From Breoghania sp. L-A4 (GTDB taxonomy: Bacteria > Pseudomonadota > Alphaproteobacteria > Rhizobiales > Stappiaceae), in the NCBI RefSeq assembly GCF_003432385.1, contig NZ_CP031841.1:372001-436000 (forward strand): 64,000 bases of DNA, written 5' to 3'. This document shows positions 1-9,738 of this stretch, one piece after another. The stretch's first letter is position 1, and every line of letters starts with the position of its first letter. The translations under genes and the position numbers were made by a program. The notes below the pieces were generated by a model, which was not told the origin of the DNA, searched no databases, and saw nothing but the letters and a program-made list of their open reading frames with translations.

Positions 1-1870
1 CATCGACGATTTCCGAGCCGGGAAAGGCGTCGAGCACGGCGGAGACGGCCGGATTGGCGCGGGCGTCGGTGACAAGCTGCGCCTGATCGGCCTCGCGGCG
101 CTCATGGATCGTCTGCGCGCCGGGTTCGGCGCGGCTGACGGCGACAAGCCAGCGTTGTCCGGTCCAGTCGCTCAGCTTGCGGCCGAGCACGCCCGCGAGA
201 TCAGCGGCCGCGCCCTTGTCGATGGCGATGTCGAGCCGGCCCGGCTGGATGGCGATCAGCCGGATTTGCCGCTCTATGGCGAATTTCAAGGAGATGTCGC
301 GGTTTTGCGCCGCCAGCGCGGCCACGTCTTCCAGCGTGCCGATGGTGAGCGTGGTCTCGGACGGGACGTCGCTGAGCGCAGGCTCGGGTGGGGATTGCGC
401 TGTCTGAGGCTCCGGCTGGGGCACATGCTTGGGCTGGTGCGCGGCCTGCTGGCCGCCCGTGATGGCCTGCAGCCGCGGTGCGCCTTGTTGGAGTGCCGAC
501 ATGGATGGTGCGCCGGCCGGCGGGGCGGATTGTTGCGCCGGCGCCTGTTGCGCATGTCCGCCCGGCTGTCCGCCGCCACCTGCGGCGGGGCCGCCGCCAG
601 CGGGCGCGGCAGGGGCAGCCTGCTGCGTGCCGCGCAACTGACGCAGGGCGTCGTCGGGCGTGGGCAGGTCGGCGGCGTAGCACAGGCGGATCAGCGCCAT
701 GTCGGCGGCCGCCAGCGGCTTGGGCGCGGTCTGTACCTCGCCCACCGCCTTGAGCAGCATCTGCCACGCCCGGCCCAGCACGCGCATCGACAGCGCCTCG
801 GCAAAAGCCTTGCCGCGCGTGCGCTCGGTCTCGGTGACAGAGGTGTCGTTGCCGGCATCGGGCACCACCTTGAGGCGGGTCACCAGATGCACGAATTCCG
901 CGAGATCGCTCATGATCACGGCCGGGTCGGCGCCCACATCGTATTGTTCGCGCAACCCATCGAGGGCCGCGGCCGCATCGCCCTTCATCACGTGTTCGAA
1001 CAGATCGATCACCCGGGCGCGGTCGGCCAGTCCCAGCATGCCGCGCAACTCGTCGGCGGTGATCGTGCCCGCGCCATGCGCCATGGCCTGGTCGAGCAGC
1101 GACAGTGAATCGCGCACGGAGCCCTCGGCCGCACGCGCCACCATGGCAAGCGCCTCGTCCTCGATCGCCACCTTCTCGGAATCCGAAATCCGCCGCAGGT
1201 GCTTGACCAGCGTTTCGGCTTCCACGCGGCGCAAATCGAAGCGCTGGCAGCGCGACAGCACCGTCACCGGAACCTTGCGGATTTCCGTGGTGGCGAAGAT
1301 GAATTTCACGTGCTCGGGCGGCTCTTCGAGCGTCTTCAGCAGCCCGTTGAAGGCCGCCTTCGACAGCATGTGCACCTCATCGATGATGTAGACTTTGTAG
1401 CGCGCGGAAACGGGCCGGTAGCGCGCCGCATCGGTGATCTCGCGAATGTCGTCGATGCCGGTGTGCGAGGCGGCGTCCATCTCGATGACGTCGATGTGGC
1501 CGCCGTCCATGATCGCCTGGCAATGGATGCCCAGCCGTTCGAGCGCGATGGTCGGCTGGTCGATCTCGCCGGGGATCTCGTAGTTGAGGGCGCGCGCCAG
1601 AATCCGCGCCGTGGTCGTCTTGCCGACACCGCGCACGCCGGTCAGCATCCAGGCCTGGGCGATGCGCCCGGTCTCGAACGCATTGGACAGGGTGCGCACC
1701 ATCGGCTCCTGGCCGATCAGGTCGGTAAAATCGCGCGGGCGGTATTTGCGGGCGAGAACGCGGTAGGCGCCGTCATCCTTGGTCGCGTCGGGCGTGGGGA
1801 TGAGACTCGGCTGAACGGGATCGTTCAGCGTGCCGTCAGGCTGGTCGTCATTGTGGAGATTGCCGTCCAT
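1..1870 (-). CDS. dnaX: DNA polymerase III subunit gamma/tau (C-terminus cut by window edge)
   Basis: Clamp-loader ATPase that loads the beta clamp and bridges the replisome. Reading from an ATG at 1870 the frame stays open to base 2, giving about 623 residues. The AAA+ module is clear: Walker A GVRGVGKTT near residues 78-86, Walker B IIDEVH near 163, and the SRC sensor motif near 206-208. The cysteine-rich zinc module of E. coli DnaX is absent; only one Cys (GIHCQAIMDG, about 115-124) remains, which is usual in alphaproteobacteria. A Pro/Gly/Gln/Ala-rich linker follows near residues 430-530, then the start of the tau C-terminal domain. The gene for the SRP RNA lies immediately upstream on the same strand. 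I see no obvious A-rich slippery site for gamma production. Confidence 0.96.
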   Translation of the reverse strand, partial: MDGNLHNDDQPDGTLNDPVQPSLIPTPDATKDDGAYRVLARKYRPRDFTDLIGQEPMVRTLSNAFETGRIAQAWMLTGVRGVGKTTTARILARALNYEIPGEIDQPTIALERLGIHCQAIMDGGHIDVIEMDAASHTGIDDIREITDAARYRPVSARYKVYIIDEVHMLSKAAFNGLLKTLEEPPEHVKFIFATTEIRKVPVTVLSRCQRFDLRRVEAETLVKHLRRISDSEKVAIEDEALAMVARAAEGSVRDSLSLLDQAMAHGAGTITADELRGMLGLADRARVIDLFEHVMKGDAAAALDGLREQYDVGADPAVIMSDLAEFVHLVTRLKVVPDAGNDTSVTETERTRGKAFAEALSMRVLGRAWQMLLKAVGEVQTAPKPLAAADMALIRLCYAADLPTPDDALRQLRGTQQAAPAAPAGGGPAAGGGGQPGGHAQQAPAQQSAPPAGAPSMSALQQGAPRLQAITGGQQAAHQPKHVPQPEPQTAQSPPEPALSDVPSETTLTIGTLEDVAALAAQNRDISLKFAIERQIRLIAIQPGRLDIAIDKGAAADLAGVLGRKLSDWTGQRWLVAVSRAEPGAQTIHERREADQAQLVTDARANPAVSAVLDAFPGSEIVD

Positions 1871-1993
1871 GACGCCCCGTTCGGGCCGCCGTGCAAAGCG
1901 GCCAATTCCGCCGCGGCCCGGCCTGCGGCGGCCTGTGAGCCCCGGCTTGTGGTAAGCCGTTTGACTGTGGCGCGCCGCGCGCCGAATGGAGGT

Positions 1994-2092
1994 GGGAGGT
2001 TGGACACGGTGACCCGTGCCGATACTCGTTGGGGCTGCTTCCTTCCGGACCTGACCCGGTTGGCGAGTGGCGCGTCCACTAGCCAACCTCCC
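1994..2092 (-). ncRNA. ffs: Small signal recognition particle RNA (4.5S RNA)
   Basis: Scaffold RNA that binds Ffh and FtsY for co-translational membrane targeting. On the minus strand the sequence carries the invariant Ffh-binding domain core GGTCAGGTCCGGAAGGAAGC. The ends close as a perfect 10-bp stem (1994-2003 with 2083-2092, GGGAGGTTGG and its complement), giving a hairpin of about 99 nt typical of the short bacterial form. It lies between dnaX and the HIT gene, a neighbourhood common in alphaproteobacteria. Exact mature ends are inferred from the stem. Confidence 0.95.
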
Positions 2093-2261
2093 GAGCCCGT
2101 TATATCAGGATTAGGAGGGGCGTTGGCAAGGGCCAATCCGGGCGAATGTCGCAAGCGCCGGATTCCTGCACAGTTTTGCCCGAAACGGCGCGCACCGCCG
2201 CTCGCACCGAGGAGCCGACTCCGTCGCGCTTTGGAGATACCGCAAACATTCGAGGAACCGC

Positions 2262-2678
2262 ATGTCCGAACCCGATGGCTTTTCACTCGATCCCTGGCTT
2301 GAGACCGACAGCGCCTTCGTCCTGGATCTGCCGTTGAGCACGCTGCGGCTGTCAGGTGACGCGCGCTATCCGTGGCTGCTCCTGGTGCCGCGAAAGCCCA
2401 ATCTCATCGAAATCATCGATCTGGACGCGGCTGATCGCACACAATTGATGGCCGAGATCGCGCAGGTCTCCTCCGCATTGAAGGCGATCACCGGCTGCGA
2501 CAAGCTGAATGTCGGCGCGCTGGGCAACATGGTGGCGCAACTGCATGTGCATGTGATCGCGCGATTCAACGACGATCCGGCCTGGCCGGGGCCCGTGTGG
2601 GGCGTGGGCGAGGCGCAGGCCCGATCGCCGGAAGCGCGCGGCGAGATGATTGGGGCCCTGCGACGGGCGCTGGACTGA
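2262..2678 (+). CDS. HIT (histidine triad) family protein
   Basis: Small nucleotide-binding hydrolase or transferase of the HIT superfamily, 138 aa, which is normal for the family. The signature is QLHVHV at residues 93-98, where the first triad histidine is replaced by Gln; this variant is common in proteobacterial HIT proteins of unknown substrate. The N-terminal half has the usual strand pattern (WLLLVPRK, then IIDLDAADR). The ATG at 2262 follows AGGAACCGC. It is divergent from dnaX/ffs and followed at 110 nt by nudC. The family is clear; the substrate is unknown. Confidence 0.9.
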   Translation: MSEPDGFSLDPWLETDSAFVLDLPLSTLRLSGDARYPWLLLVPRKPNLIEIIDLDAADRTQLMAEIAQVSSALKAITGCDKLNVGALGNMVAQLHVHVIARFNDDPAWPGPVWGVGEAQARSPEARGEMIGALRRALD

Positions 2679-2787
2679 GCCCGCGCCGCTTTGCATCCCG
2701 CGAGGTGCCGCGATAGCCTCGCCGCACCGAATCCCTCCGCCTCCAGCAGGCGCGCTTTCTGAGACAGGCCGGGAAAGTTTTCACACC

Positions 2788-3735
2788 ATGAGCTTCGCGC
2801 ATCCCTCCGATCCCTCGGTCCTGCTTGGCTTTGCCGCAAACGACATCGACAGGCTGGCGGACAAGCGCGAGGATGCCGCCTGGATCGCGGCGGCACGCGA
2901 TGGCGAGGCGGCCCGTTTCCTGCTGTTCTGCGGCGACCGTCCGGTGATCGGCATCGGCGAGTCGCTTCGGATCGGACATGCGCGAGCGCTCGCGGAGGCT
3001 CTGCAGGCCGATTTTGACGACTGTCCGTTTCTCGGCAGCCGCGACGGGCCGGCCTTTTTCTCCGCCGGGATTCCACTCGGCGAGACGGCCGAGGAGAGCG
3101 TGGAGGCCGCGGGGGCGCTGAAACTCATCGATCTGCGTTCGCTGGCGGTGGACGGCCAGATGCCCGCCGGTGACGTGGGGCTTCTGGCGCAGGGGCGCTC
3201 GCTGCTGCACTGGCACCAGACGCACCGGTTTTGCTCGCGCTGCGGCACCAGGAGCATCCTGACCCAGGGCGGCTACCGGCGCGACTGCCCCTCGTGCGGT
3301 GGTCTGCATTTTCCGCGCACCGATCCCGTCGCCATCATGCTGACGGTCGACGGCGACCGTTGCCTGCTCGGACGCCAGCCGCGTTTTGTCGAGGGCATGT
3401 ATTCGGCGCTTGCGGGCTTCATTGAGCCGGGCGAGACGATCGAGGCGGCGGTGCGGCGCGAAACCTGGGAGGAGGCCGGAATCCGTGCGGGCCGGGTGAG
3501 CTATTATGCCAGCCAGCCCTGGCCGTTTCCCGCCTCGCTGATGATCGGCTGCATTGTCGAAGCGCTGACCACGGGGATCACCATGGACGCGACCGAGCTC
3601 GACGATTGCCGATGGTTCCACCGCGACGACGTGGCCCTGATGCTGCCACGCACGCACCCCGACGGCCTGATCGCGCCGCCGCCCATGGCCATCGCCCACA
3701 TCCTGATGAAGGCCTTCGTCGACGGCGAGGTCTGA
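2788..3735 (+). CDS. nudC: NAD(+) diphosphatase NudC
   Basis: Nudix hydrolase that cleaves NAD(H) into NMN(H) and AMP and can remove NAD caps from RNA. The 315-aa protein has an N-terminal NudC-specific domain, a four-Cys zinc ribbon (Cys149, 152, 167, 170), a Nudix box near residues 210-232 (GFIEPGET...RRETWEEAGI) and the NudC hallmark SQPWPFPAS at 242-250. The frame is open further upstream, but the ATG at 2788 begins a family-like N-terminus and lies outside the preceding HIT gene; upstream GC-rich codons look non-coding. Catalytic residues are intact. Confidence 0.93.
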   Translation: MSFAHPSDPSVLLGFAANDIDRLADKREDAAWIAAARDGEAARFLLFCGDRPVIGIGESLRIGHARALAEALQADFDDCPFLGSRDGPAFFSAGIPLGETAEESVEAAGALKLIDLRSLAVDGQMPAGDVGLLAQGRSLLHWHQTHRFCSRCGTRSILTQGGYRRDCPSCGGLHFPRTDPVAIMLTVDGDRCLLGRQPRFVEGMYSALAGFIEPGETIEAAVRRETWEEAGIRAGRVSYYASQPWPFPASLMIGCIVEALTTGITMDATELDDCRWFHRDDVALMLPRTHPDGLIAPPPMAIAHILMKAFVDGEV

Positions 3736-3831
3736 GAGATCCCACCAGCGGCCGCGTCTTGCGGCCGTACGCCCTCTCCCCTATGTCAGCGGTCCGGCAC
3801 GTTTCGCCAAGCCACAGGAGCCCGCATCGCC

Positions 3832-4512
3832 ATGCTGTCCCTCGCCACCCGCTCCTTTTCCCAAGTGCTGTCGCCACCGTTTCGCGCGATCCTGTGGAAG
3901 TCGCTCGGCATCACGGTGGCGCTGCTGATCGTCGTGTGGATGGCGATCCAGGGGACGGTCGTCTATTTCATTGATTTCACCAGCTATCCGTGGCTGGAGA
4001 CGGTGATCGGCATCCTCACCGGCATCGGCGCCCTCATCGGTCTGGGTTTCCTGATCGCACCTGTCAGCGCGATTTTCGCGGGCCTGTTTCAGGACGAAGT
4101 CGCGGATCTTGTCGAGAGCCAGGATTATCCGGCTGACCCGCCGGGCAAGCCCATGGCGCTGATTCCCTCGTTGTGGCTTGCGGTGAAATTCGCCGGCGTG
4201 GTGATCCTGGGCAACCTGATCGCGCTGATCCTGCTGTTGGTGCCCGGCATCAACATCGTCGCCTTCTTTCTCGTCAACGGCTACCTGCTCGGACGGGAAT
4301 TCTTCCAGTTCGCCGCCATGCGCGATGTCGACGAGGCGGCCGCCAAGCGGCTGCGCAAGGCGCATGGCGGCACGGTTCTCCTGGGCGGGCTGTTGATCGC
4401 GGGCGTGCTGGCGATTCCGATCCTCAACCTGCTGACGCCGATCTTCGCCACCGTCTTCATGGTGCACCTGTACAAGCGTGTTCGGGCGCGGACGATGGCC
4501 GCGGCCGTCTGA
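3832..4512 (+). CDS. EI24/CysZ-like integral membrane protein
   Basis: Multi-spanning inner-membrane protein of 226 aa with hydrophobic segments at about residues 25-45, 57-80, 110-140 and 180-215. The layout (SLATRSFSQVLSPPFRAILWKSL start, FLVNGYLLGREFF motif, ending in a short basic tail) matches the EI24 domain family that includes the sulfate transporter CysZ. In Rhizobiales these genes are often annotated as sulfate transporter family protein. No sulfate-assimilation genes lie nearby, so transport specificity is not supported. It starts 96 nt after nudC. Confidence 0.75.
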   Translation: MLSLATRSFSQVLSPPFRAILWKSLGITVALLIVVWMAIQGTVVYFIDFTSYPWLETVIGILTGIGALIGLGFLIAPVSAIFAGLFQDEVADLVESQDYPADPPGKPMALIPSLWLAVKFAGVVILGNLIALILLLVPGINIVAFFLVNGYLLGREFFQFAAMRDVDEAAAKRLRKAHGGTVLLGGLLIAGVLAIPILNLLTPIFATVFMVHLYKRVRARTMAAAV

Positions 4513-4868
4513 GCCCGCGACCCGCGGTCGCGCCCGATTTCATGCTGCGGCGCACCGATATTGTCGCTGCGTTGCGGTGACTGAAGGGGCATTCCAGCCC
4601 GCCTCAATGGCGTTGAACAATCGTGAAATCTTCAGTTTGACGATTCGGCGGTGGTTTTTTGCCGCGCCGCATGGTGCGATCGATTTGCCGGGAAACGGCG
4701 CGAAACGGCCTTCAAACGGACCTCAACGCCTGCCAGATAGTGAAAAATTGAGGCGTGAGGCGGAAATAGGGTATTCCTGTTTTGACGCCGCCGCCGTTTG
4801 GGCCTAGAACGGCGACGAAATAATCCTTGGTTTTGCTTACGTTTACGTAAGCTGGAAGGGATCGCCAA
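4513..4868 (+). other. Intergenic leader of the sdh operon
   Basis: About 356 bases without a convincing gene. It holds a weak sigma70-type candidate (TTGAGG at 4748-4753, TATTCC at 4772-4777, 18-nt spacer) and, next to sdhC, the palindrome listed separately. Base composition is less GC-rich than the flanking genes, as expected for a promoter region. No RNA fold or small ORF is convincing. Confidence 0.4.
4835..4852. promoter_or_regulatory. Palindrome upstream of sdhC (GCTTACGT-TT-ACGTAAGC)
   Basis: Perfect 8-bp inverted repeat with a 2-nt centre, ending 16 nt before the sdhC start and abutting its ribosome binding site GGAAGG. A closely related palindrome TTTACGTAAA sits at the same place before mdh (17020-17029). 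Such symmetry suggests a dimeric repressor or MerR-type activator site. From memory it resembles motifs reported for acyl-CoA catabolism regulators such as LiuR, but I cannot verify this. Confidence 0.5.
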
Positions 4869-5267
4869 ATGTCGGAAGTCGACGCCAAGGCCGCAAGGCC
4901 CCTGTCGCCCCATCTGCAAATCTACAAGCCCATCCTCACGATGGTCACGTCCATCCTGCACCGCATTACGGGATCGGCGCTCTACGTCGGTACCGTGCTT
5001 GTGGCCTGGTGGCTCATCGCCATCGCCAGCGGGCCCGCCTACTATGATTTCGTCAGCGAGATCTTCGGCTCGATCCTGGGTCGCCTCGTGCTCTTCGGGT
5101 TCACCTGGGCGCTGACGTTCCACATGATCGGCGGCATGCGCCATCTGGTCTGGGACACCGGTCGCGGCCTCGAAAAGGGCACCCGCGAGAAGCTGGCGCT
5201 TGCAACCGTCATCGGCTCCGTGGTGCTGACGATCCTGCTTTGGATCATCGGCTACGCGGTTCGCTGA
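4869..5267 (+). CDS. sdhC: Succinate dehydrogenase cytochrome b556 subunit
   Basis: Membrane anchor of complex II, 132 aa. It binds heme b and forms the quinone site with SdhD. The family pattern is visible: [12 protein letters not shown] at residues 10-21, HRITGSALY near 37-45, three hydrophobic helices, and the heme-ligand region [12 protein letters not shown] near residues 85-96. The ATG at 4869 follows GGAAGGG. It is the first gene of sdhC-sdhD-sdhA-(fkbM)-sdhB, with sdhD 17 nt downstream. Confidence 0.96.
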   Translation: MSEVDAKAARPLSPHLQIYKPILTMVTSILHRITGSALYVGTVLVAWWLIAIASGPAYYDFVSEIFGSILGRLVLFGFTWALTFHMIGGMRHLVWDTGRGLEKGTREKLALATVIGSVVLTILLWIIGYAVR

Positions 5268-5284
5268 GCCACAGGAGAGACACC

Positions 5285-5665
5285 ATGAGCATGCGTACGC
5301 CCCTGGGCAAGGTCCGCGGCCTCGGGTCTGCAAAGGACGGCACCGAGCATTTCTGGCGCCAGCGGGTGACCGCGGTGGCCAATATTCCGCTGATCGTCTT
5401 CTTCATCGTCGTTCTGGTGATGCTGCAAGGCGCTGACTACGAGACCGCGCGGTCGTTCATCGGCTCGCCGCTGGTTGCCATCGCCGTGCTGCTCGTTCTG
5501 CTGGCTGGCATCTATCACATGAAGCTCGGCATGCAGATCATCATCGAGGACTATGTGCCCGGTGAACTGGCGCGGGTCATCTGGCTGATGGCCAACACCT
5601 TCTTTTGCGCGATCATCGGGCTCGCCTCGGTCTTCGCGGTCGTCAAAATCAGCGTCGGGAGCTGA
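5285..5665 (+). CDS. sdhD: Succinate dehydrogenase membrane anchor subunit
   Basis: Second membrane subunit of complex II, 126 aa with three hydrophobic helices. Family features are the N-terminal [20 protein letters not shown] block and [14 protein letters not shown], which carries the heme-proximal His and the conserved C-terminal EDY. The ATG at 5285 follows AGGAGAGACACC, a good ribosome binding site, so I prefer it to an upstream in-frame start that would overlap sdhC. It ends 4 nt before sdhA, implying coupled translation. Confidence 0.95.
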   Translation: MSMRTPLGKVRGLGSAKDGTEHFWRQRVTAVANIPLIVFFIVVLVMLQGADYETARSFIGSPLVAIAVLLVLLAGIYHMKLGMQIIIEDYVPGELARVIWLMANTFFCAIIGLASVFAVVKISVGS

Positions 5666-5669
5666 ACGC

Positions 5670-7532
5670 ATGGCAGCATCGAACGCGAACAGTGGTCCGT
5701 CTGCGGGCGGCCATGCCTATGAATATGTCGATCACGAATTCGACGTCGTGGTCGTCGGAGCCGGCGGCGCGGGCCTGCGCGCAACCCTCGGCATGGCCGA
5801 ACGCGGCCTGAAGACCGCCTGCATCTCCAAGGTGTTCCCGACCCGCTCGCACACCGTCGCAGCGCAGGGCGGCATCGCGGCATCGCTCGTCAACATGACG
5901 CCGGACAGCTGGCAGTGGCACATGTACGACACGGTGAAGGGTTCCGACTGGCTCGGCGACACCGACGCCATGGAGTATCTCGCCCGCGAAGCGCCCAAGG
6001 CCGTCTATGAGCTCGAGCATTACGGCGTGCCATTCTCGCGCAACGAGGAAGGCAAGATCTACCAGCGCCCCTTCGGCGGCCACATGCAGAATTTCGGCGA
6101 CGGCCCCCCGGTGCAGCGCACCTGTGCTGCCGCCGACCGCACCGGTCACGCCATCCTGCACACGCTCTATGGCCAGTCGCTCAAGCACAACGCCGAGTTC
6201 TACATCGAGTATTTCGCGCTCGACCTGATCATGTCGGACGACGGCGTTTGCCAGGGTGTCATCGCCTGGAACCTCGACGACGGCACGATCCATCGCTTCT
6301 CCGCCAAGATGGTGGTTCTGGCGACCGGCGGCTACGGCCGTGCCTATTTCTCCGCAACCTCCGCGCACACCTGTACGGGTGACGGCGGCGGCATGGTCGC
6401 GCGCGCGGGCCTTCCGCTGCAGGACATGGAGTTCGTGCAGTTCCACCCCACCGGCATCTACGGTTCGGGCTGCCTGATCACCGAAGGCGCACGCGGCGAA
6501 GGCGGCTATCTGGTCAATTCCGAGGGCGAGCGCTTCATGGAGCGCTACGCGCCGTCGGCCAAGGATCTGGCCTCGCGCGACGTGGTCTCGCGCTGCATGA
6601 CGCTGGAAATCCGCGAAGGCCGCGGCGTTGGCCCGAACAAGGACCACATCTTCCTGCATCTGGATCATCTTGATCCGGCGCTGCTGCACGAACGGCTTCC
6701 GGGCATTTCCGAATCGGCGAAGATTTTCGCCGGCGTCGATCTGACCCGCGAGCCGATTCCCGTGCTGCCGACGGTTCACTACAACATGGGCGGCATCCCG
6801 ACCAACTACTGGGGCGAGGTGCTCAACGCCGACTCCGACAATCCCGACCGCATCCAGCCGGGCCTGATGGCCGTGGGCGAGGCGGGCTGCGCGAGCGTGC
6901 ACGGCGCCAACCGGCTCGGCTCCAACTCGCTGACCGATCTGGTGGTGTTCGGCCGCGCCGCCGCCATCCGCGCGGCCGAGGTCGTGGATCCGAAATCACC
7001 CGTGCCCACACCGAACGAGGCGTCGTGCGACAAGATCATGCAGCGCTTCGACCGGCTGCGTCACGCCAACGGCTCGATCCCGACGGCCGAACTGCGCGAG
7101 AAGATGCAGCGCGCCATGCAGGACGACGCCGCGGTGTTCCGCACCCAGGAAAGCCTGGAGCAGGGCTGCAAGCGGATTTCCGCGATCTGGGGCGAGCTGA
7201 CCGACGTCAAGGTCACCGACCGCTCGATGATCTGGAATTCCGATCTGGTGGAGACGCTGGAGCTGGAAAACCTGATGGCCAACGCGATCACCACGGTCTA
7301 TGGCGCGGAAGCGCGCAAGGAGAGCCGTGGCGCGCACGCCCGCGAGGATTACAAGGACGGTCCATTCGCCGGCCGTGACGACGTCAACTGGCGCAAGCAC
7401 ACGCTGGCGCGCGTCGCGGAGAACGGCGATGTGTCGCTCGACTACCGTCCGGTGGTCACCGAACCGCTGACCAAGCTCGCGGACGGCGGTATCGACCCGA
7501 AGAAAATCGCGCCGAAAGCGCGCGTCTATTGA
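5670..7532 (+). CDS. sdhA: Succinate dehydrogenase flavoprotein subunit
   Basis: Catalytic FAD subunit oxidising succinate to fumarate, 620 aa. The dinucleotide-binding motif [12 protein letters not shown] lies near residues 27-38, the covalent-FAD histidine is His61 in [11 protein letters not shown], and the dicarboxylate-site block [19 protein letters not shown] is near residues 257-275. The C-terminal half has [15 protein letters not shown] and ends [11 protein letters not shown], as is usual for alphaproteobacteria. It follows sdhD at 4 nt; the next sdh gene, sdhB, is almost 1 kb away because a methyltransferase gene intervenes. Confidence 0.98.
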   Translation: MAASNANSGPSAGGHAYEYVDHEFDVVVVGAGGAGLRATLGMAERGLKTACISKVFPTRSHTVAAQGGIAASLVNMTPDSWQWHMYDTVKGSDWLGDTDAMEYLAREAPKAVYELEHYGVPFSRNEEGKIYQRPFGGHMQNFGDGPPVQRTCAAADRTGHAILHTLYGQSLKHNAEFYIEYFALDLIMSDDGVCQGVIAWNLDDGTIHRFSAKMVVLATGGYGRAYFSATSAHTCTGDGGGMVARAGLPLQDMEFVQFHPTGIYGSGCLITEGARGEGGYLVNSEGERFMERYAPSAKDLASRDVVSRCMTLEIREGRGVGPNKDHIFLHLDHLDPALLHERLPGISESAKIFAGVDLTREPIPVLPTVHYNMGGIPTNYWGEVLNADSDNPDRIQPGLMAVGEAGCASVHGANRLGSNSLTDLVVFGRAAAIRAAEVVDPKSPVPTPNEASCDKIMQRFDRLRHANGSIPTAELREKMQRAMQDDAAVFRTQESLEQGCKRISAIWGELTDVKVTDRSMIWNSDLVETLELENLMANAITTVYGAEARKESRGAHAREDYKDGPFAGRDDVNWRKHTLARVAENGDVSLDYRPVVTEPLTKLADGGIDPKKIAPKARVY

Positions 7533-7612
7533 GCCATGCCGCGCCCGGGCCCTTCAGCCCGGCCGCGTCATGATTGGCAAACCGGATCCAGCCCGTGACA
7601 AGCGCCGCGATC

Positions 7613-8452
7613 ATGCCTGACACATCGAGCCCCTTCGGCACCTACCGTGCCGAGGGTCTGGTCCATTTTGCCTGGAAGCTGGCGGACCGGCACGATCTGT
7701 CGGCGGGCCTGCGCAAGCGGCTGCGCGGGCTCGTCTCACGGCTGTTCAGCGGGCCTTATGATACGGAAATCGAGGGCCTGCGCTTCCGGATCTATCCGGC
7801 CCAGAACTATGACGACCGCAAGATGCTGTCCAAGGGGCGGCTGCCGGAAAAGGCCGAGCACGCCATGCTGGCGCCTTATCTCGATGCGGGCGTGACGTTT
7901 GTCGACGTGGGGGCGAACATCGGCGCCTATGCCCTGTTCGCCGCGCAACGCGGCGCGCGCGTGCTGGCGGTGGAAGCCAATCCGGCGACCGCATCCAAGC
8001 TTGCATTCAACATTGCGGCAAACGCCAGCGAGCGCCCGCCCGGCGCGATCCGGTTGGTCGAGAGCGCCGCGGGTGAGGCCGAGAGCACGTTGACCCTGTG
8101 GCACGAGCCGTCGAATTGCGGCTTCGCCACGCTGGTCGAGGATCTGACGCAGGGCGAATGGGCCGGCGACTGGCGGCCGCTCGAGGTTGCGGTGCGACCG
8201 CTGGCGGACCTTCTGGCTGACGCCGGTATCGACCGCCCCGACGTGCTGAAGATCGACGTCGAGGGGTTCGAGGACCGGGTTCTTCTGCCGTATCTGCGGG
8301 CGCGCGAGAAGGCTTTCTGGCCGCGCGCCGTGATGCTGGAAACAAACTGCCAGGCGCATTGGGCCGAGGACTGCCTCTCCTTCCTGGAGGCCTCGGGCTA
8401 CCGGTGCGTGGGCGAAACGCAAGACAACGGGTTTTTCGTCCTCACGGACTGA
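7613..8452 (+). CDS. FkbM-family SAM-dependent methyltransferase
   Basis: Predicted methyltransferase, 279 aa. SAM-binding motif I is [15 protein letters not shown], followed by an acidic end of the second strand (VLAVEANP), and the FkbM signature [14 protein letters not shown] lies in the C-terminal third. Family members O-methylate sugars, lipids or polyketides; the substrate here is unknown. The start is uncertain: ATG 7613 is preferred, with in-frame GTG 7595 and TTG 7574 upstream and no strong ribosome binding site for any. It sits between sdhA (80 nt upstream) and sdhB (49 nt downstream) in the same orientation, so it is probably cotranscribed with complex II. Confidence 0.88.
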   Translation: MPDTSSPFGTYRAEGLVHFAWKLADRHDLSAGLRKRLRGLVSRLFSGPYDTEIEGLRFRIYPAQNYDDRKMLSKGRLPEKAEHAMLAPYLDAGVTFVDVGANIGAYALFAAQRGARVLAVEANPATASKLAFNIAANASERPPGAIRLVESAAGEAESTLTLWHEPSNCGFATLVEDLTQGEWAGDWRPLEVAVRPLADLLADAGIDRPDVLKIDVEGFEDRVLLPYLRAREKAFWPRAVMLETNCQAHWAEDCLSFLEASGYRCVGETQDNGFFVLTD

Positions 8453-8501
8453 GACCGACAGGGCCCGGCTTGCGAGCGGGGCCGCAACGCGGAGCGACGA
8501 A

Positions 8502-9281
8502 ATGGTTCAGCTGACGCTTCCCAAGAATTCCAAGGTGGGCGAGGGCAAGGTCTGGGACAAGCCGGCGGGCGCGACGGATGTCCGCGAGTACCGGATTTAC
8601 CGCTGGAACCCGGACGATGGCGCCAATCCGAATGTCGATACTTATTTCGTCGATCAGGACGACTGCGGCCCGATGGTGCTCGACGGGCTGATCTACATCA
8701 AGAACAAGATCGACCCCACGCTGACCTTCCGCCGCTCCTGCCGCGAGGGCATCTGCGGCTCCTGCGCCATGAACATCGACGGCACCAACACGCTCGCGTG
8801 CACCAAGGGGCTCGACGAGATCAAGGGGACGGTCAAGATCTACCCGCTGCCGCACATGCCGGTGGTCAAGGACCTGGTGCCGGACCTCACCCACTTCTAC
8901 TCCCAGCACCGCTCCATCGAGCCCTGGCTGAAGACGGTGACGCCCGAGCCGCAGAAGGAATGGCTGCAGAGCCACGAGGACCGCGCCAAGCTCGACGGGC
9001 TCTACGAGTGCATTCTCTGCGCCTGCTGCTCCACCTCCTGCCCCAGCTACTGGTGGAACGGCGACCGCTATCTTGGCCCGGCCATCCTGCTGCAGGCCTA
9101 CCGCTGGCTGATCGACAGCCGCGACGAGGCCACCGGCGAGCGCCTGGACAATCTCGAAGACCCCTTCCGCCTGTACCGCTGCCACACGATCATGAACTGC
9201 AGCCAGGCCTGCCCGAAGGGTCTCAACCCGGCCAAGGCGATCGCCGAGATCAAGAAGATGATGGTTGAGCGGCGGGTCTAG
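8502..9281 (+). CDS. sdhB: Succinate dehydrogenase iron-sulfur subunit
   Basis: Electron-transfer subunit of complex II, 259 aa. The [2Fe-2S] ligands are Cys80, 85, 88 and 100; the C-terminal ferredoxin domain has [12 protein letters not shown] near 170-181 and [14 protein letters not shown] near 227-240 for the [4Fe-4S] and [3Fe-4S] clusters. The start ATG 8502 follows GCGGAGCGACGAA. It is last in the sdh operon; an inverted-repeat element begins at its stop codon and a weak terminator-like hairpin follows the element. Confidence 0.98.
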   Translation: MVQLTLPKNSKVGEGKVWDKPAGATDVREYRIYRWNPDDGANPNVDTYFVDQDDCGPMVLDGLIYIKNKIDPTLTFRRSCREGICGSCAMNIDGTNTLACTKGLDEIKGTVKIYPLPHMPVVKDLVPDLTHFYSQHRSIEPWLKTVTPEPQKEWLQSHEDRAKLDGLYECILCACCSTSCPSYWWNGDRYLGPAILLQAYRWLIDSRDEATGERLDNLEDPFRLYRCHTIMNCSQACPKGLNPAKAIAEIKKMMVERRV

Positions 9282-9547
9282 AGCGTTTCCTTGTTAAATG
9301 GAACCATTCTGCGGAGATGAGTTTTGTCGAGGATCAAGAGGATTGGCGAAGGGCATATCGCGGATATGGCCGAGACGGGCCTCGCCGATAATCGGGAAAA
9401 TTCATCCCGCCCAAAGGGTTGGTCGAAACCGGCCGTCCGCCGCGTCAACGGCCCCCGCCGTAGCATGGGCTACGCCGTTCGCCCGTTTCCTCGCGGATCG
9501 AACCGGTTTGGACCAACAGAATCGATCCCATTTAACAAGGAAACGCT
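9282..9547. mobile_element. MITE-like intergenic element with 20-bp perfect terminal inverted repeats
   Basis: Left arm 9282-9301 (AGCGTTTCCTTGTTAAATGG) and right arm 9528-9547 are exact reverse complements, and the similarity continues inward imperfectly (AACCATTCTG against CGATTCTGTTGG). The 266-bp body has no transposase. Short open frames reading into both arms translate the repeat itself and look non-genic. It starts 1 nt after the sdhB stop. A non-autonomous transposable element or an intergenic palindromic repeat is the best fit. No clear target-site duplication is visible (flanks TAG and GCT). Confidence 0.6.
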
Positions 9548-9587
9548 GCTCTAGCACCCGGTTCGCGCACCGCGATGACATGCGAAA

Positions 9588-9612
9588 GGCCGTCCGCAGG
9601 GGCGGTCTTCTT
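9588..9612 (+). terminator. Weak terminator-like hairpin downstream of sdhB
   Basis: GGCCGTCC (9588-9595) can pair with GGGCGGTC (9600-9607) across a 4-nt loop with two G-U pairs, followed by TTCTT. It is a plausible end of the sdh transcript after the inserted element, but the T tract is short. Confidence 0.3.
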
Positions 9613-9738
9613 GTCTCTGTGGGCGACCCCGCCCGGGTTGGCCCGAATTTGGCCCGAAACGATCACGGTTCCCCCGCAATTTAGCCGGAGACCTCCCACT
9701 ATCCTTGGATGTTTCAGGGATCAAAGCGGAGGTTGGGG

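Noticed and set aside
9324-9554. A 76-codon frame inside the inverted-repeat element
   Set aside because: It reads through the terminal repeat, and a matching peptide appears on the other strand, so it reflects repeat structure and not a gene.
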